Origin: Lithodes maja
Lineage: Eukaryota > Arthropoda > Malacostraca > Decapoda > Lithodidae
Direction of reading: 5' to 3'
Length of the DNA stretch: 64,000 nt
Assembly (NCBI GenBank): GCA_037953745.1
Contig: JBAKBP010006571.1
Coordinates: 44,973 to 108,972 of the forward strand
Positions 33,661-44,321 of this stretch are shown here, piece after piece. The notes below the pieces were generated by a model. The model was not told where the DNA came from. It ran no database searches and saw only the letters and a list, made by a program, of their open reading frames with translations. The position numbers and the translations under genes are program-made. How positions within the stretch are numbered: the first letter of the stretch is position 1; each line of letters opens with the position of its first letter.

Positions 33661-33996
33661 TTAAAGGGGAGATTTCCACTTGAGGGATTTTTTCTTGACC
33701 CCTTTCTCCCTCATGGTTAGCTCCATTGCTTTTGATATTATAAGACGTTCGCCCCATTAGTTTGGCGACTTTAAGAACTTTCGCCCCATTTCTGTCAATT
33801 TTAAGACTTTTCGTGCCATTTAGGTGTCGATTTTTTCCTGGCGAGCGATAGCGAGCCTGTAATTTAAGAGGAACCGGCCTTCGGCCGGGAAATTTTTCTA
33901 CCGAAAAATGTACAAATTTATCTTGAAAGGGGGTCGAGGGGCTGTAATGTTAAGCTTGATGGAAGTCTAGGGAACACACTAAAAACCTCCCCTTAA
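33661..33996 (+). mobile_element. TTAA element, family A
   Basis: TTAAAGGGGAGATTTCCACT (one extra A) to AAACCTCCCCTTAA. GGCCTTCGGCC dyad and GGCGAGCGATAGCGAGCC intact. Confidence 0.8.
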
Positions 33997-34205
33997 GTGT
34001 ATGTCGGGTAATAATCGTTGAATCGTGTGCTACGAAGAGTAATGATGGTTTGGTGTGAGGGTTATATTGGTTGTTTAGGTGGGATTCGGCTGCCAAGTTA
34101 TTGACGTGCGAGTGATAAAGATAGATAGATAAATACAGCTAGATAGAAAGACAGACAGACAGACAGATAGATAGATAGATATACGTGTGTGTGTGTGTGT
34201 GTGTT
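33997..34205. repeat. Unassigned sequence with (GATA)/(GACA)n and (GT)n
   Basis: Tetranucleotide runs at 34111-34180 followed by (GT)10. Confidence 0.8.
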
Positions 34206-34913
34206 CTTTTCGTGTGTATGAAATTATGAAGTTAGCCCTGAAAAGTTTGCCATGAGTGGATACCCGGCTTCAGCACAAAGATGAATAGCACTGGTTCCCT
34301 ACACACGCATTGACTGCAGGCACCTCGCTATAAATACCCCCATTATCCCAATAAAGTGAGCAGAATTACTCAAGGGTTCCACAAAGCGCCAATTTCTTTG
34401 GGAGGCATGACGTACAGCTCGTAGAAGATCGATCACCCTAAATATAATCATGGCCAACAAGTACAGGTCTCGCTTATTGGAACGTCAGGTTATATTATAC
34501 TATATATATATACTGTATATATACTGGTGCAATACTGATAGAACTGAATAGGCAAACAGTATTGATCACATAAACATATCCTTAAATCGTCTGTAGCCCA
34601 AGTGGGTATCGAACCTAAGCCTGCTAGGATGCATAATAGAGAGCGAAAAGAACGCCATTAGTGTCATTGTAGCTCCAGCTCTGTCACTCTTTTAGATTTG
34701 GAGGAGACACTCATTACAAACAACCCGCCTTTTGTCTCCTTCATACACATAGACAAAAAGAGAAGAAAAAAAGCCAGTGTTAGTGAAGCAACAATAGTTT
34801 CTGGAATTGTGAAATGACTGACATTTCAAGGGGAACTTTATGCGTGCATATTCAGTGGATTCCTTCTCCATAGCTCTTGTGAAACCTTCGATTATACGAC
34901 CTCTAGTTTTATT
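34206..34913. other. No gene; one tRNA-like box B
   Basis: On the minus strand GGCTTAGGTTCGATACCCAC (34603-34622) looks like a T arm of a tRNA-derived SINE. Nothing else recognised. Confidence 0.4.
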
Positions 34914-34994
<81 letters not shown>

Positions 34995-35018
34995 CAGATG
35001 AAATTTGCCGGTATGTAA

Positions 35019-35081
<63 letters not shown>

Positions 35082-35103
35082 CAGATGAAATTTGCCGGTA
35101 TGT

Positions 35104-35194
<91 letters not shown>

Positions 35195-35208
35195 AAGAAA
35201 TTTGCCGG
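34914..35208. repeat. (GA)n microsatellite with a recurrent linker
   Basis: Three GA/GAAA tracts, each followed by GAAATTTGCCGGTATGTA at about 35000, 35087 and 35198. Confidence 0.9.
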
Positions 35209-35372
35209 TATGTACTATCATACAAACAAGTATCCTTACTCTCGTGAACGTTGAGTTTCATAAAGTGGGGTACGATTCGAGCTCAAACAATAGTTTCCAT
35301 ATTACTTCGTCCATTGAGTCTAAATGGTGCGTGTCATTTTAGTAAGGATACTTTTTTGTATGATAGTACATA
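35209..35372. mobile_element. MITE with 30-bp inverted repeats and TA flanks
   Basis: TGTACTATCATACAAA (35211) and its inverse ending at 35370 extend to 30 bp with one mismatch. TA on both sides fits a TA target duplication. It lies in the third copy of the linker of the GA array. Confidence 0.8.
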
Positions 35373-35429
35373 GTATCATACTTCACCTCTAAACTTTTGG
35401 TGTATCTGATTGACCCAATACAAGTTTGC

Positions 35430-35797
35430 TTAAGGGGGACAACCTCATTTTGTTTCTCTCTTTTTCCCTCTCTCTCTGGGTTGTATCCATTCGGCCCCAT
35501 TCAGCCTACTGTTTTAGACGGTTATTCCCATCCAGGTGTCAATTTTTTCCTGGCGTAAGGTAGCGAGCCAGCGCATATTTTTATATGTTATTGGCAGCAG
35601 GCTAAGTTTGTAAATTTTTCGATAGAATAATGTCTCCCAAGCCGGATTTCGCCATACAATGCCTGCTCGCTATCGCTCGCCAGGAGGAAATCAACAAGTG
35701 GATGGGGATAAATGTTTTAAAACAGTAGGCTGAATGGGACCGAATGGATACAAGCCATAGAAGAGGAGAGAAAAAAAAAGCAGGTCACCCCCATTAA
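35430..35797. mobile_element. TTAA foldback element, family B (copy 5)
   Basis: TTAAGGGGGACAACCTC to CAGGTCACCCCCATTAA. The inner loop is ordered as in copy 6: TTGGCAGCAGGCTAAG then CCGGATTTCGCC. Confidence 0.8.
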
Positions 35798-35874
35798 CAT
35801 AGTCTGTGCGAATATTCACAACATATAGGCAGGTAAATCACGATACTTAAAATTAATTCCCACGGACATCAACT

Positions 35875-36198
35875 TCAAGGGGAGATTTTCACTAAAGATA
35901 TTTTTGTTTTGTCGAACCTTCTTCTCCCTCATGTTTAGCCCCATTAGTTTTGAGATATTAAAACGTCCGACCCGTTAGTTTGGCGATTTTAAGACATTTC
36001 GCCCATTTTCTGTCAATTTTAAGACCTTTCGTGCCATTTAGGTGTCCATTTTTGTTCCTGATGAGCGATAGCGAGCCTGTAATTTACGAGGAACCTTCCT
36101 TCGGCCGGGACATTTTTTCTACCGAAAAATGTACAAACTTATATCGAAGGAGAGTCTTGGATGGAGGTCTAGGAAGCAAACTAAAAATCTCCCATTAA
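35875..36198 (+). mobile_element. TTAA element, family A
   Basis: Left end decayed (TCAAGGGGAGATTTTC), right end AAATCTCCCATTAA. The GATGAGCGATAGCGAGCC and CCTTCGGCCGGG modules are present. Confidence 0.75.
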
Positions 36199-36203
36199 CC
36201 TGA

Positions 36204-36406
36204 TTAAGACGCTTTCACCTCCACTATATTCTTGCTAACATTAGATGATTTTACTCAGCTTTAGAAGGACCTCTATGAATCAAAGGGGTAACACTTATCT
36301 CGGTTAACTTTCAGACTCCCTATAACACTTTCTAAATGTAATCAAATTTACTAATGATTGTTAAAACGCAAAGAAGAAAAAGGATATCGCATGGTGAAAG
36401 TGTTTA
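36204..36406. mobile_element. Family C-like foldback element, diverged
   Basis: TTAAGACGCTTTCACCTCC to GCATGGTGAAAGTGTTTAG, inverted ends; 5 bp after the preceding family A copy and overlapping the next at its decayed TTAA. Confidence 0.6.
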
Positions 36407-36730
36407 GGGGAAGTTATTATGTATTTGTGTATTTGTATATTTGTATATTTATATTATTTATAATTTTTTCAGTTGCCTCCTTAAACCTCCAACAAGCTAA
36501 TAAAAATACCTCTAAGAACCCCTTTTGGCAAAATAAATTGTGCATTTTTCGGTAGAAAAATGCGCCTGGCAAAACCCCGATTCATCCTAAATTGCATGCT
36601 AGCTATCGCTCGCCAGGCAAAAATCTACACTTGAAGGGCAAGAAAGGTCTTGAAATAGGGAGAATATCTTAATATCTCAAAAATAATGGGGTTAAGCATG
36701 AGGGAGAAAGGTGTCCGAAAAAATACTTAA
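36403..36730 (-). repeat. Old family A copy
   Basis: CTCCTTAAACCTCCAACAAGC, TTTTTCGGTAGAAAAATG, GCTATCGCTCGCCAGG, then AATGGGGTTAAGCATGAGGG; ends in TTAA at 36727-36730. Confidence 0.6.
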
Positions 36731-36834
36731 CGTTGTTTTATATATTTACCGAATATTTGAAACTCGCGTGTTCCAGCCGATATCCGCGAAATGCTGAGAA
36801 AATCCACGATGCAATGATTGTTCTCATCGTTTTG

Positions 36835-37640
36835 TTCACTTGTATCATCGTTCATTCACCACTGTATCATCGTTCATTCATCCCTATATCATCGTTCATT
36901 CAACACTATATCGTTCATTCATCACTATATCATCGTTCTTTCATCACTATATCATCGTTTATTCATCACTATTGCATCGTTCATTCATTACTATATCATT
37001 GTTCATTCATTACTATATCATTGTTCATTCATCACGATATAATTGTTCATTCATCACTGTATCATCGTTCATTCATCACTGTATCATCGTTCATTCATCA
37101 CTATATCATTGTTCATTCATCACTATATTGTTCATTCGTCACTATATCATTGTTCATTCATTACTATATCATCGTTCAATCATCACTATATCATCGCCTA
37201 TTTATCACTATATCGTCGTTCATTCATCACTATATCATCATTCATTCATTACTATATCATCGTCTATTCATCACTATATCGTTCAATCATCACTATATCA
37301 TTTATTCATCAGTCATAGTATATTCATCATTATATCATCGTTCAGTCATCACTATATCATCGTTCAGTCATCACTATATCAACGTTTATTCATCACTATA
37401 TCAGTTCATTCATCACTAAATCATCACTATAGCATCGTTCATTCATCACTATATCATCGTTCAGTCATCAATATATCATAGTTCAGTCATCTCTATATCA
37501 GCGTTCATTCATCAATATATCATCGTTCATTTATCACAATATCATCGTTTATCCATCAATGGATCATCGTTCATTCATCACTATATCATCGTTTATTCAT
37601 CACAGTTATCCTTGTTCATTTATCACTAATACAAATCTTG
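36835..37640. repeat. 22-bp minisatellite
   Basis: About 36 imperfect copies of CATCGTTCATTCATCACTAT. Many single-base variants, so not recently homogenised. Three open frames across it are repeat artefacts. Confidence 0.95.
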
Positions 37641-37699
37641 TAAATGAAACAAAGAGAATGGATACGTGGCTTTTCAATGATCAAGGTTTTTAGAACGTA

Positions 37700-37779
37700 A
37701 CAGGGTGTTATAAGCGTCTTAAAATGTCAAAACTAATGTAATAGGGCAAAACATGAGAGAAAAAACATCTTCCCCTTAA
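37700..37779 (-). repeat. Family A end fragment
   Basis: CGTCTTAAAATGTCAAAACT to CATCTTCCCCTTAA. Confidence 0.6.
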
Positions 37780-37851
37780 TATGCTAGTATTACTGTATAT
37801 TTATTTTATTCGTTTATCAAATGTTCTTCGTACAGATAAAATGCTTTATAA

Positions 37852-38414
37852 GCCTCGGCCACACACAGGACTTTGTCAACACGTCCTTAACCGTCCTTGG
37901 GCGACTTTACGAATTTTTGGGTCGGGGCCAAATATGGGAGACCATGCAACGACCATGGTGTGTGGCGCTCACACACCCGTCATTGCCTCGATCTTGCTCG
38001 TGCAAGACGTCGGTAAGTCGAGCGGAAAACTGGACAAGCAGCCTAATTTTACGTTTCAGGGACGTAATCTAGTTTCGTCCTTGTCCCATCCCTGTTTCGT
38101 CCTTGTGTTATGGACGGTAGAAAGGCTAAAGAATGGCGGTAGATGAACGGGAAACCCGCGTTTACACGCCCCCAGCATGCACGACCATATTTATTGCGGC
38201 CCACGCACCCCCTACGGCCGTCTAGTGAAGGTACTGACCTAGGCCCGACCTCTCCACCTTTTTTGGACACGTTAAAGAATGACGGGGGTGTCCACGCCTT
38301 GACGCGTCCTTCCCATGACTGCATTGACCTTGCAGGACTTTGCACCAGAATTTACGAAACACGCGGTCATTTCAAAGTCTGCCAGGGTCAGGACGCTAAT
38401 GTGATAGGCCCTTT
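37852..38414. other. CpG-rich island of unknown nature
   Basis: Much richer in G+C and CpG than its surroundings. The ends (AAGCCTCGGCCACACAC near 37852 and, inverted, AAGGGCCTATCACAT near 38414) weakly resemble family D termini, so a longer related element is possible. Open frames on both strands carry no motif I know. Confidence 0.3.
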
Positions 38415-39019
38415 ACCCAATACTATCTAAACTATATAAACACTTAGTGTACATTAGTGTATATACTTTGGAAGCATCTGTCTCTGGAATAAATTTCATC
38501 GAAGGAGCTTTCCTCTAATCTTCAATTCACATAATTTCAAAGGTAATTGCTAAATACGACTTGTGTACAGTCACTCATACAAATTCGTGGATCCCCTCCG
38601 TTTTTCTTTATGTAAATATAGCCATCTGGATTTATTTTTGGATGGAACATGCATTTCAGCAATAAGTACATCTAGTCTTGTAATTGATATATACACAATT
38701 TCCTTCACAAATTTTGTTCTAGAGATATACTCGCATAGCTAAAAATAAGTGAGGTCCACGAATTTATATAAGTGACTCTACTATACAGTACATAGGGCGC
38801 AATTATGGGTATGGATCTTGTTGCATCAGCATATATAATTTCCTTCCTATGTTCTTCTGTGTCAGCTAAAACGCTACAAGTTCCTCATGTCAGTCAACCT
38901 GCTCCTCCTTTAACCCATATCATTGCCAGAAAAACATTAGGCGAGTATCTTATGGTATATATTATAATTATATATATATATATATATATATATTTATTTG
39001 TTAATTAATGTATGCATTC
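38415..39019. other. No gene; short (TA)n
   Basis: AT-rich; (TA)n at about 38968-38993. Confidence 0.5.
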
Positions 39020-39255
39020 AATTAAATTTCGTCCTTAGACATTCATTAAGCTTAAAAATATACCGTCAAGGCCCCCTTCGAGATAAATTTGAAAATTTGT
39101 TGGTAGAAAAATAACCCGCCCTCCCCCCCTCTATTAAAATCGCCAAACTCATGGGGTAAATGTTTTAAAATCTCAAAAACTAATAAGGATCCACATACGG
39201 GAGAAAGTGATCCTGACTCCCCCTCCCCTCCATCCCCCCCCCCCCATCCCCCTTA
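39020..39255 (-). repeat. Old family A copy
   Basis: CATTAAGCTTAAAAATA, CCTTCGAGATAAATTTG, then ATCGCCAAACTCATGGGG; the middle module is replaced by a C-rich run. Confidence 0.5.
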
Positions 39256-39478
39256 ATCCACATCACTGCCATAAATCCATTAGGCGAGTCTCTTTCCTCA
39301 TTCATTTTCTCCCCCTAGACCTGGTTCTCTGCGCTGTCTGACTATCCTATATTTTCAGATAAGACGCTTTATATCCATAGGCAATTTGGACTAGCCAACA
39401 CTTTCATTCTTATGCTTCATCTTATTTCATGGCTTCATCTTATTTCATGGCTTCCTTACTCCTCCTTCCCCACATTTT
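39256..39478. other. No recognised feature
   Basis: Pyrimidine-rich. Confidence 0.5.
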
Positions 39479-39640
39479 ACCCTGGTCTTTGGGTCTTCTC
39501 CTGGGTGACCTAGATGTGTGTGAATTTGTGTTTTGTTTTGGTGTGTTCATTGTTTTCTGATGTGTTGTGTTGTCCCTATTCGGGCTCTGTCTTGAGCCCG
39601 AAAAAAAGGGGAATGGGCCTGAGTAAATACATACATACAT
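39479..39640 (+). repeat. RTE-like LINE 3' tail, very short copy
   Basis: GGGTCTTCTCCTGGGTGACC, GGGCTCTGTCTTGAG, GGGCCTGAGTAAATA then (CATA)n. Only the last 160 bp of the element are present; tail unit is CATA rather than TAGA. Confidence 0.75.
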
Positions 39641-40106
39641 AATTGATGAGTCATGTACTCATTGCCACTTTGGTGGTGCAATCAGCCTCTGGAGCAGTGG
39701 ACCACTGGTTCTTATCTTCAGAAAATTCCTGTGCTTGGTATGCTTCCAGCCAGGGCCCCACTGGGGTAAATAAAATAGCAAAACAGTGGTGGAACTGCCA
39801 TCCGGGTGAGGGACTGCTCTGGGTCTGCTCCTTCAGTGTTCATAGTCATAATCCACTTTGTGGAAATGGCACTGTGGAGTGGGTCAATCGGGGAATGTCT
39901 GGGAGCCTGGAGTCAGTTTCTGCCATGGCCATCCCTTTTGGGGTGCTTCTTCTGGAAGCGGGGCGTCATATTTGATGATGATGATGATGTACTCATTTTA
40001 ACTCATCACTTACCGGTACTCGACACTGCCAAGCTACTGTACTGTGTTCGGAATTGTTGTGTAGGCCTTGCAAGATACGATGTGGGCTATTGTTAGACTA
40101 TATGTT
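39641..40106. other. No recognised gene
   Basis: Less AT-rich than average. The open frame at 39643-39975 starts with a plausible ATG but has no domain, signal or coding-bias support. Confidence 0.4.
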
Positions 40107-40460
40107 GTCCATTCAGTACCGGGGACATCCTTTTCATCCTATTCTGGCAACTATTAGACGATTTTATTCAGCTTAGGAAGGACCTCTAGCAATAATAATG
40201 CTTCACACTATTTCAACCAACCCCTTTAACCATCACAGATCCTTCCTAAGCTGCATAATATCGTCTAGAATAAAGCTGGAATAAAATATATCACACGTCG
40301 CTGGTACTCAGAGGGTTAAGATGGGTATATGGAAGTCAGAGGGTTACTCGAGATAGTTTTTACCCCATTTATTACCACAAACCCTTCCTAAGCTGTATAA
40401 AATCGTCTCATGATTGCCAGAATAAACTGTCAGAATGCGGCATAATCCTCAAGGGGTTAA
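40107..40460. mobile_element. Family C element plus a half copy
   Basis: 40107-40318 is a family C copy (CATTCAGTACCGGGGAC to CTGGTACTCAGAGGGTTAA). A second half copy (CCTTCCTAAGCTGTATAAAA to CTCAAGGGGTTAA) follows to 40460. Confidence 0.7.
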
Positions 40461-40548
40461 TTATACATTTACATTATTAGGATGGTAGTAACAAACACTC
40501 CATCAGTTTGTACTATCATAATCGGATGAAGAGACAAATAGTTTATCT

Positions 40549-40682
40549 ATTGTTTTCCCTATCGGGCTCTGTCTCGAGTCGGCCACCCCCAGTTAAAAAA
40601 TAAAATAAACAAATAATAATAATATATATAAATGGGGTATGGGCCTGAGCAAATAGATAGATAGATAGATAGATAGATAGAT
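40549..40682 (+). repeat. RTE-like LINE 3' tail, very short copy
   Basis: TCGGGCTCTGTCTCGAGTCG, an A/T-rich insert, GGGTATGGGCCTGAGC, then seven GATA-type units. About 130 bp in total. Confidence 0.75.
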
Positions 40683-40821
40683 CTATTGTCAGACGGTTCG
40701 ATACCAGAGGGAGTGATCACAAATGAATTACCTCCATACTCATCCGTCAACCAGCGCTCCTCCTCCCACCCCACACTACGTTCGCTCATATTATACCGGG
40801 TGTCAAACCAACGCAGAGTCC

Positions 40822-41156
40822 TTAAGGGGAGGTTTTTAGTTTGGTCTCTAGGTATCCATCAAGCTTAAGATTACACCCCCTTGAGCCCCTTTCAAGATAA
40901 ATTTGTACATTTTTCGTAGAAAAATGTCCCGGCTGAAGGCCGGTTCCTCTTAAATTACAGGCTCGCTATCGCTCGCCAGGATAAAATCGACACCTAAATG
41001 GTACGAAATGTCTTAACATTGACAGAAATGGGTCGAAAGTTCTTAAAATCGTCAAAATAATAGGGCGAACGTCTTAAAAATAGAAAAGCAATGGGGCTAA
41101 ACATGAGGGAGAAAGGAGTCAAGAAAAAAATCCCTCAAGTGGAGATCTCCCCTTAA
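40822..41156 (-). mobile_element. TTAA element, family A
   Basis: TTAAGGGGAGGTTTTTAG to GTGGAGATCTCCCCTTAA, complete, all modules readable. Confidence 0.85.
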
Positions 41157-41427
41157 TTGTTAGTCTTTATTATTGTATATACCAATAAATATATATGGTT
41201 TATATATCCAATTACGTCTTCGGAAGGGATATAATTGCCAGAACTATATAATTGCTATTTCATTTTAATTTGCTTGTATTCCTTCTCATAATCGTTCAAG
41301 TCTTCAAACAAAATTACTCTGGTTTGACACCCTACCTGAGTCAACACCATTCCTCTGTTTCACTATCGGTTTACCTTTCCCCTCTCTGCCCTTTCATCTC
41401 ACTCTCGTGCAGTGTTTTAGTCATTCT
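41157..41427. other. No recognised feature
   Basis: AT-rich then pyrimidine-rich. Confidence 0.5.
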
Positions 41428-41765
41428 TTAAGGGGACATGGGCTGTTTTTCTGGTCACCCTTCTCCCTCATGTTTAGCCCCATTAGTTTTGAGATTATGA
41501 GACGTTCGGCCCATTAGTTTGGCGATTTTAACACCTTTCACCCCGTTTCTTCGTCAATATTTAGACCTTTCGTGCTACTTAGGTTCGATTTTTCCCCTGG
41601 CGAACGATAGTGAGCCTGTAATTTTGGAAGAATCGGCCTTCGGCCGGAAAAAATGTCTACCGAAAAATGTACAAATTAATCTAGAAGGGGGATCTAATGG
41701 ATGTTTATTTTAAATTTGATGGAGGTCTAGGGAAGAAACTAGAAAAATAATTAATACATGCAAAA
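41428..41765 (+). mobile_element. TTAA element, family A, right end lost
   Basis: TTAAGGGGACATGGGCTG start and family order to TGGAGGTCTAGGGAAG; then AT-rich sequence without a closing TTAA. Confidence 0.7.
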
Positions 41766-42309
41766 ATTGCCCAAAAATTGAACCATCTCCCCATCTCTCA
41801 TACCTCCATCTCTCCATACCTCCACATGACAGAACCACCTCAAGGTGTTGCTCGTCACACTATCTAGTACATCTACACCCACACCACATATCTCTGTATG
41901 TCTGTCCCTCCTTGTGACTACCACGCACTTTGCAAGTAACTCATTTCGACTCTTGAGTTAAGCAGTATACAAAATTGTGTTATTTTGTTTATCTAATAAT
42001 ACCTAACTACTAAAATGGATAGAGGAAATATTGAACGATTTTGTTCAGGTAGGGCTTGTGGGAATTCAAAGCACCTGGAACAATAGTAACTCCATAATAT
42101 ATATTATATATTGGCGAGGTAAATGTGGAGAGACTGATAATAACCAATTCAGGTTGTATATACTACAGAAAACGGAGAACCCATTTAATTGACATTTGTA
42201 GACTTTTTCTTATTTAACAGTAAAGTAATGTGTTTGGCAATATTTTCCTCTTCACAATCATTTATCATCGCTTGTCTGTCTCCCACCTTCTCTCCCTCCC
42301 TCTCTTTCG
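41766..42309. other. No recognised feature
   Basis: No motif or element end. Confidence 0.5.
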
Positions 42310-42325
42310 CTCATATATATATACA

Positions 42326-42379
<54 letters not shown>

Positions 42380-42380
42380 T
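42310..42380. repeat. (TA)n microsatellite
   Basis: About 33 TA units with one ACAG interruption. Confidence 0.95.
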
Positions 42381-42392
42381 ATTACTTTAGCT

Positions 42393-42729
42393 TTAAGGGG
42401 AGGTTTTTAGTGTGTTTCCTAGACTTCCATCAAGCTTGAAATTATACCCCCTTGACCCTCTTTCAAGATAAATTTGTACATTTTTCGGTAGAAAAATGTC
42501 CCGGCCGAAGGCCGATTCCTCTTAAATTGCAGGCTCGCTATCGCTCGCCAGGAAAAAAATCGACACCTAAATGGGACGAAAGGTCTTAAAAGTGACCTAA
42601 ATTGGGTGAAAGTTCTTAAAATCGACAAACTAATGGGGCAAACGTCTTAAAATCTCAAAAGCAATGGGTCTAGACATGAGGGAGAAAGGGGTCAAGAAAA
42701 AAGTCCCTCAAGTGGAAATCTCCCCTTAA
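42393..42729 (-). mobile_element. TTAA element, family A
   Basis: TTAAGGGGAGGTTTTTAG to GTGGAAATCTCCCCTTAA; complete and close in sequence to the copies at 40822 and 52148. Confidence 0.85.
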
Positions 42730-43040
42730 GTCGGTAGCATTATTGAATTAATATTTTGGGTTGCAATTATAGTTAACTCCCTTAGATTTTGTTGTTTTCG
42801 TTTAATTACTAGTCCTGTCCCTCTTGACCGTTCTATTTTAAACCATTTAAGTCTGTGCAACTTCAGTGACTTTTGTTTGTTTAGTACATTTAGAAATTGT
42901 TTTACTTGCTCCTTGATACAGTATTTCATTTGGTAGCTGTTACCCTTTTTTTGTCTGTGAATCCTATTGAACTTGGAATTTTGCCCCTCATTTTATTATT
43001 GCCGATAATGTTTGTAAATATTGTGTTCATTTATGTTTAT
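42730..43040. other. AT-rich sequence upstream of the ribozyme-like motif
   Basis: No coding potential recognised; may belong to the same element as the motif. Confidence 0.4.
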
Positions 43041-43090
43041 AGACCTGATGATGGACGCAGAGAGTCCGAAACGTAGTACTGAATAAAAAC
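43030..43090 (+). ncRNA. Hammerhead-ribozyme-like motif (candidate)
   Basis: CTGATGA (43045-43051), stem II GGAC/GTCC closing a GCAGAGA loop (43053-43067), then GAAAC (43068-43072) follow the order of the conserved hammerhead core. A 2-bp stem III with loop GTA and a GTA cleavage triplet can be drawn, which would match the minimal hammerheads described in Penelope-like elements and other retroelements. Stem I pairing is weak (about 6 of 9), so this may be a decayed or non-functional copy. No Penelope coding sequence is visible nearby. Confidence 0.4.
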
Positions 43091-43166
43091 ACTTCCCAAG
43101 ATGTTTTTCATAACCCTGGTCCTACTGTGCCTATGTAGACTGCGCTTTCCATGCAACCAGTCGATA

Positions 43167-43167
43167 T

Positions 43168-43222
<55 letters not shown>

Positions 43223-43232
43223 TGTATATATA
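43167..43232. repeat. (TA)n microsatellite
   Basis: About 28 TA units. Confidence 0.95.
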
Positions 43233-43365
43233 ACAAGATAATATAAACCAAATGGAGCCTAACATGTATTTCCAGCTCTTAAGTAACTTGTCTAATTAAA
43301 GTTGGGATCATTAGCGTGGCCACATCATTCGTGAGCCATTGATTCTTTACCTTCATCTGTCTCCA

Positions 43366-43583
43366 CTAAGGCTGGAGTCACACAAGCCCTTTTTCGAGCA
43401 ATTTGTACGGGCAATTATGGTCTGGAAGCTTAAAAAATGACTCTTTAACAAAATTCAGCCACCTAACATAATCTACCTTCAGTCTAGTTGCCGATACCAG
43501 TGCGAAAAAATCCCCCCAAAATACGAGAAAAAACTTGCACATGGAAATTTGACGGAAAAATTGCTAGTGTGACAGCGGCTTAA
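43366..43583. mobile_element. TTAA element, family D (copy 2)
   Basis: Left CTAAGGCTGGAGTCACACA (TTAA decayed to CTAA), right TAGTGTGACAGCGGCTTAA. Same body as 10961-11171 (AATCTACCTTCAGTCTAGTT, CGATACCAGTGCG). Confidence 0.75.
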
Positions 43584-43951
43584 TCCCCCCCCCCCCCCTT
43601 TCACTCCCAGCCCTTGATCACCCTCTCTCTCTCCCTTCTTCCTTCCTTCCTTTAGTCCTTCCTCATCATTTCCATTAAGGGTTCCAACTTTCTTGCTTAA
43701 TGATTATTCTTGCGTTTATCTCTTCTACGAAATTGGAGGCGATTATGTGATCGTCGTTGGTCTTATGCCTATCTGTTACTGTGTCTGTTTGTTTATTCAC
43801 AGGGTTCTCAAACACTAATGTACAGATTTACATGGAACCTCGGCATTATCTTTATTAGGTACTCGAAAATAATTATACAACTAGAGGGTTATTCAGTAGA
43901 GCGCATACCTCCGCCTACACAGGCTGGTTCTTTACCGTAAATCCATAGGCC
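43584..43951. other. No recognised gene
   Basis: C10 run and CT-rich stretch, then mixed sequence. Confidence 0.5.
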
Positions 43952-44321
43952 TTAAGGGGAGGCTGACCGTTTGTTTGGTCTATTAATTCATGTATTCATA
44001 ATTGTTTTAGTTTCCTCCCTAGACCTCCATTAAGCTTAGAAAAACACCCCCTAGACCCCCCTTCAAGATAAATTTGTACATTTTTTGGTAGAAAAATTTC
44101 CCGGCCAAAGGCCGGTTCCTCTTAATATTGCAGGCTCGCTATCGCTCGCCAGGAAATAATCGACACCTAAATGGCACGAAAGGTCTTAAATTTGACAACA
44201 AAATGGGGCAAAAGGTCTTAAAATCGACCAACTAATGGGGCAAATGTCTTAAAATCTCAAAACTAGTATGGCTAAACGTGAGAGAGAAGGGGGTCCAGAA
44301 AAACGGTCTGCCTCCCCTTAA
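43952..44321 (-). mobile_element. TTAA element, family A, 'CTGACC' subfamily
   Basis: TTAAGGGGAGGCTGACCGTT and GGTCTGCCTCCCCTTAA form a TIR of about 26 bp with two mismatches. All modules present. Confidence 0.85.

Noticed and set aside
39643..39975. 110-codon frame as a possible host gene
   Set aside because: No domain, signal or splice context recognised; length is within chance expectation.
40690..40712. Another box B (GGTTCGATACC) suggesting a tRNA-like SINE
   Set aside because: No box A at the right distance; upstream is only the (GATA)n tail of a LINE fragment.
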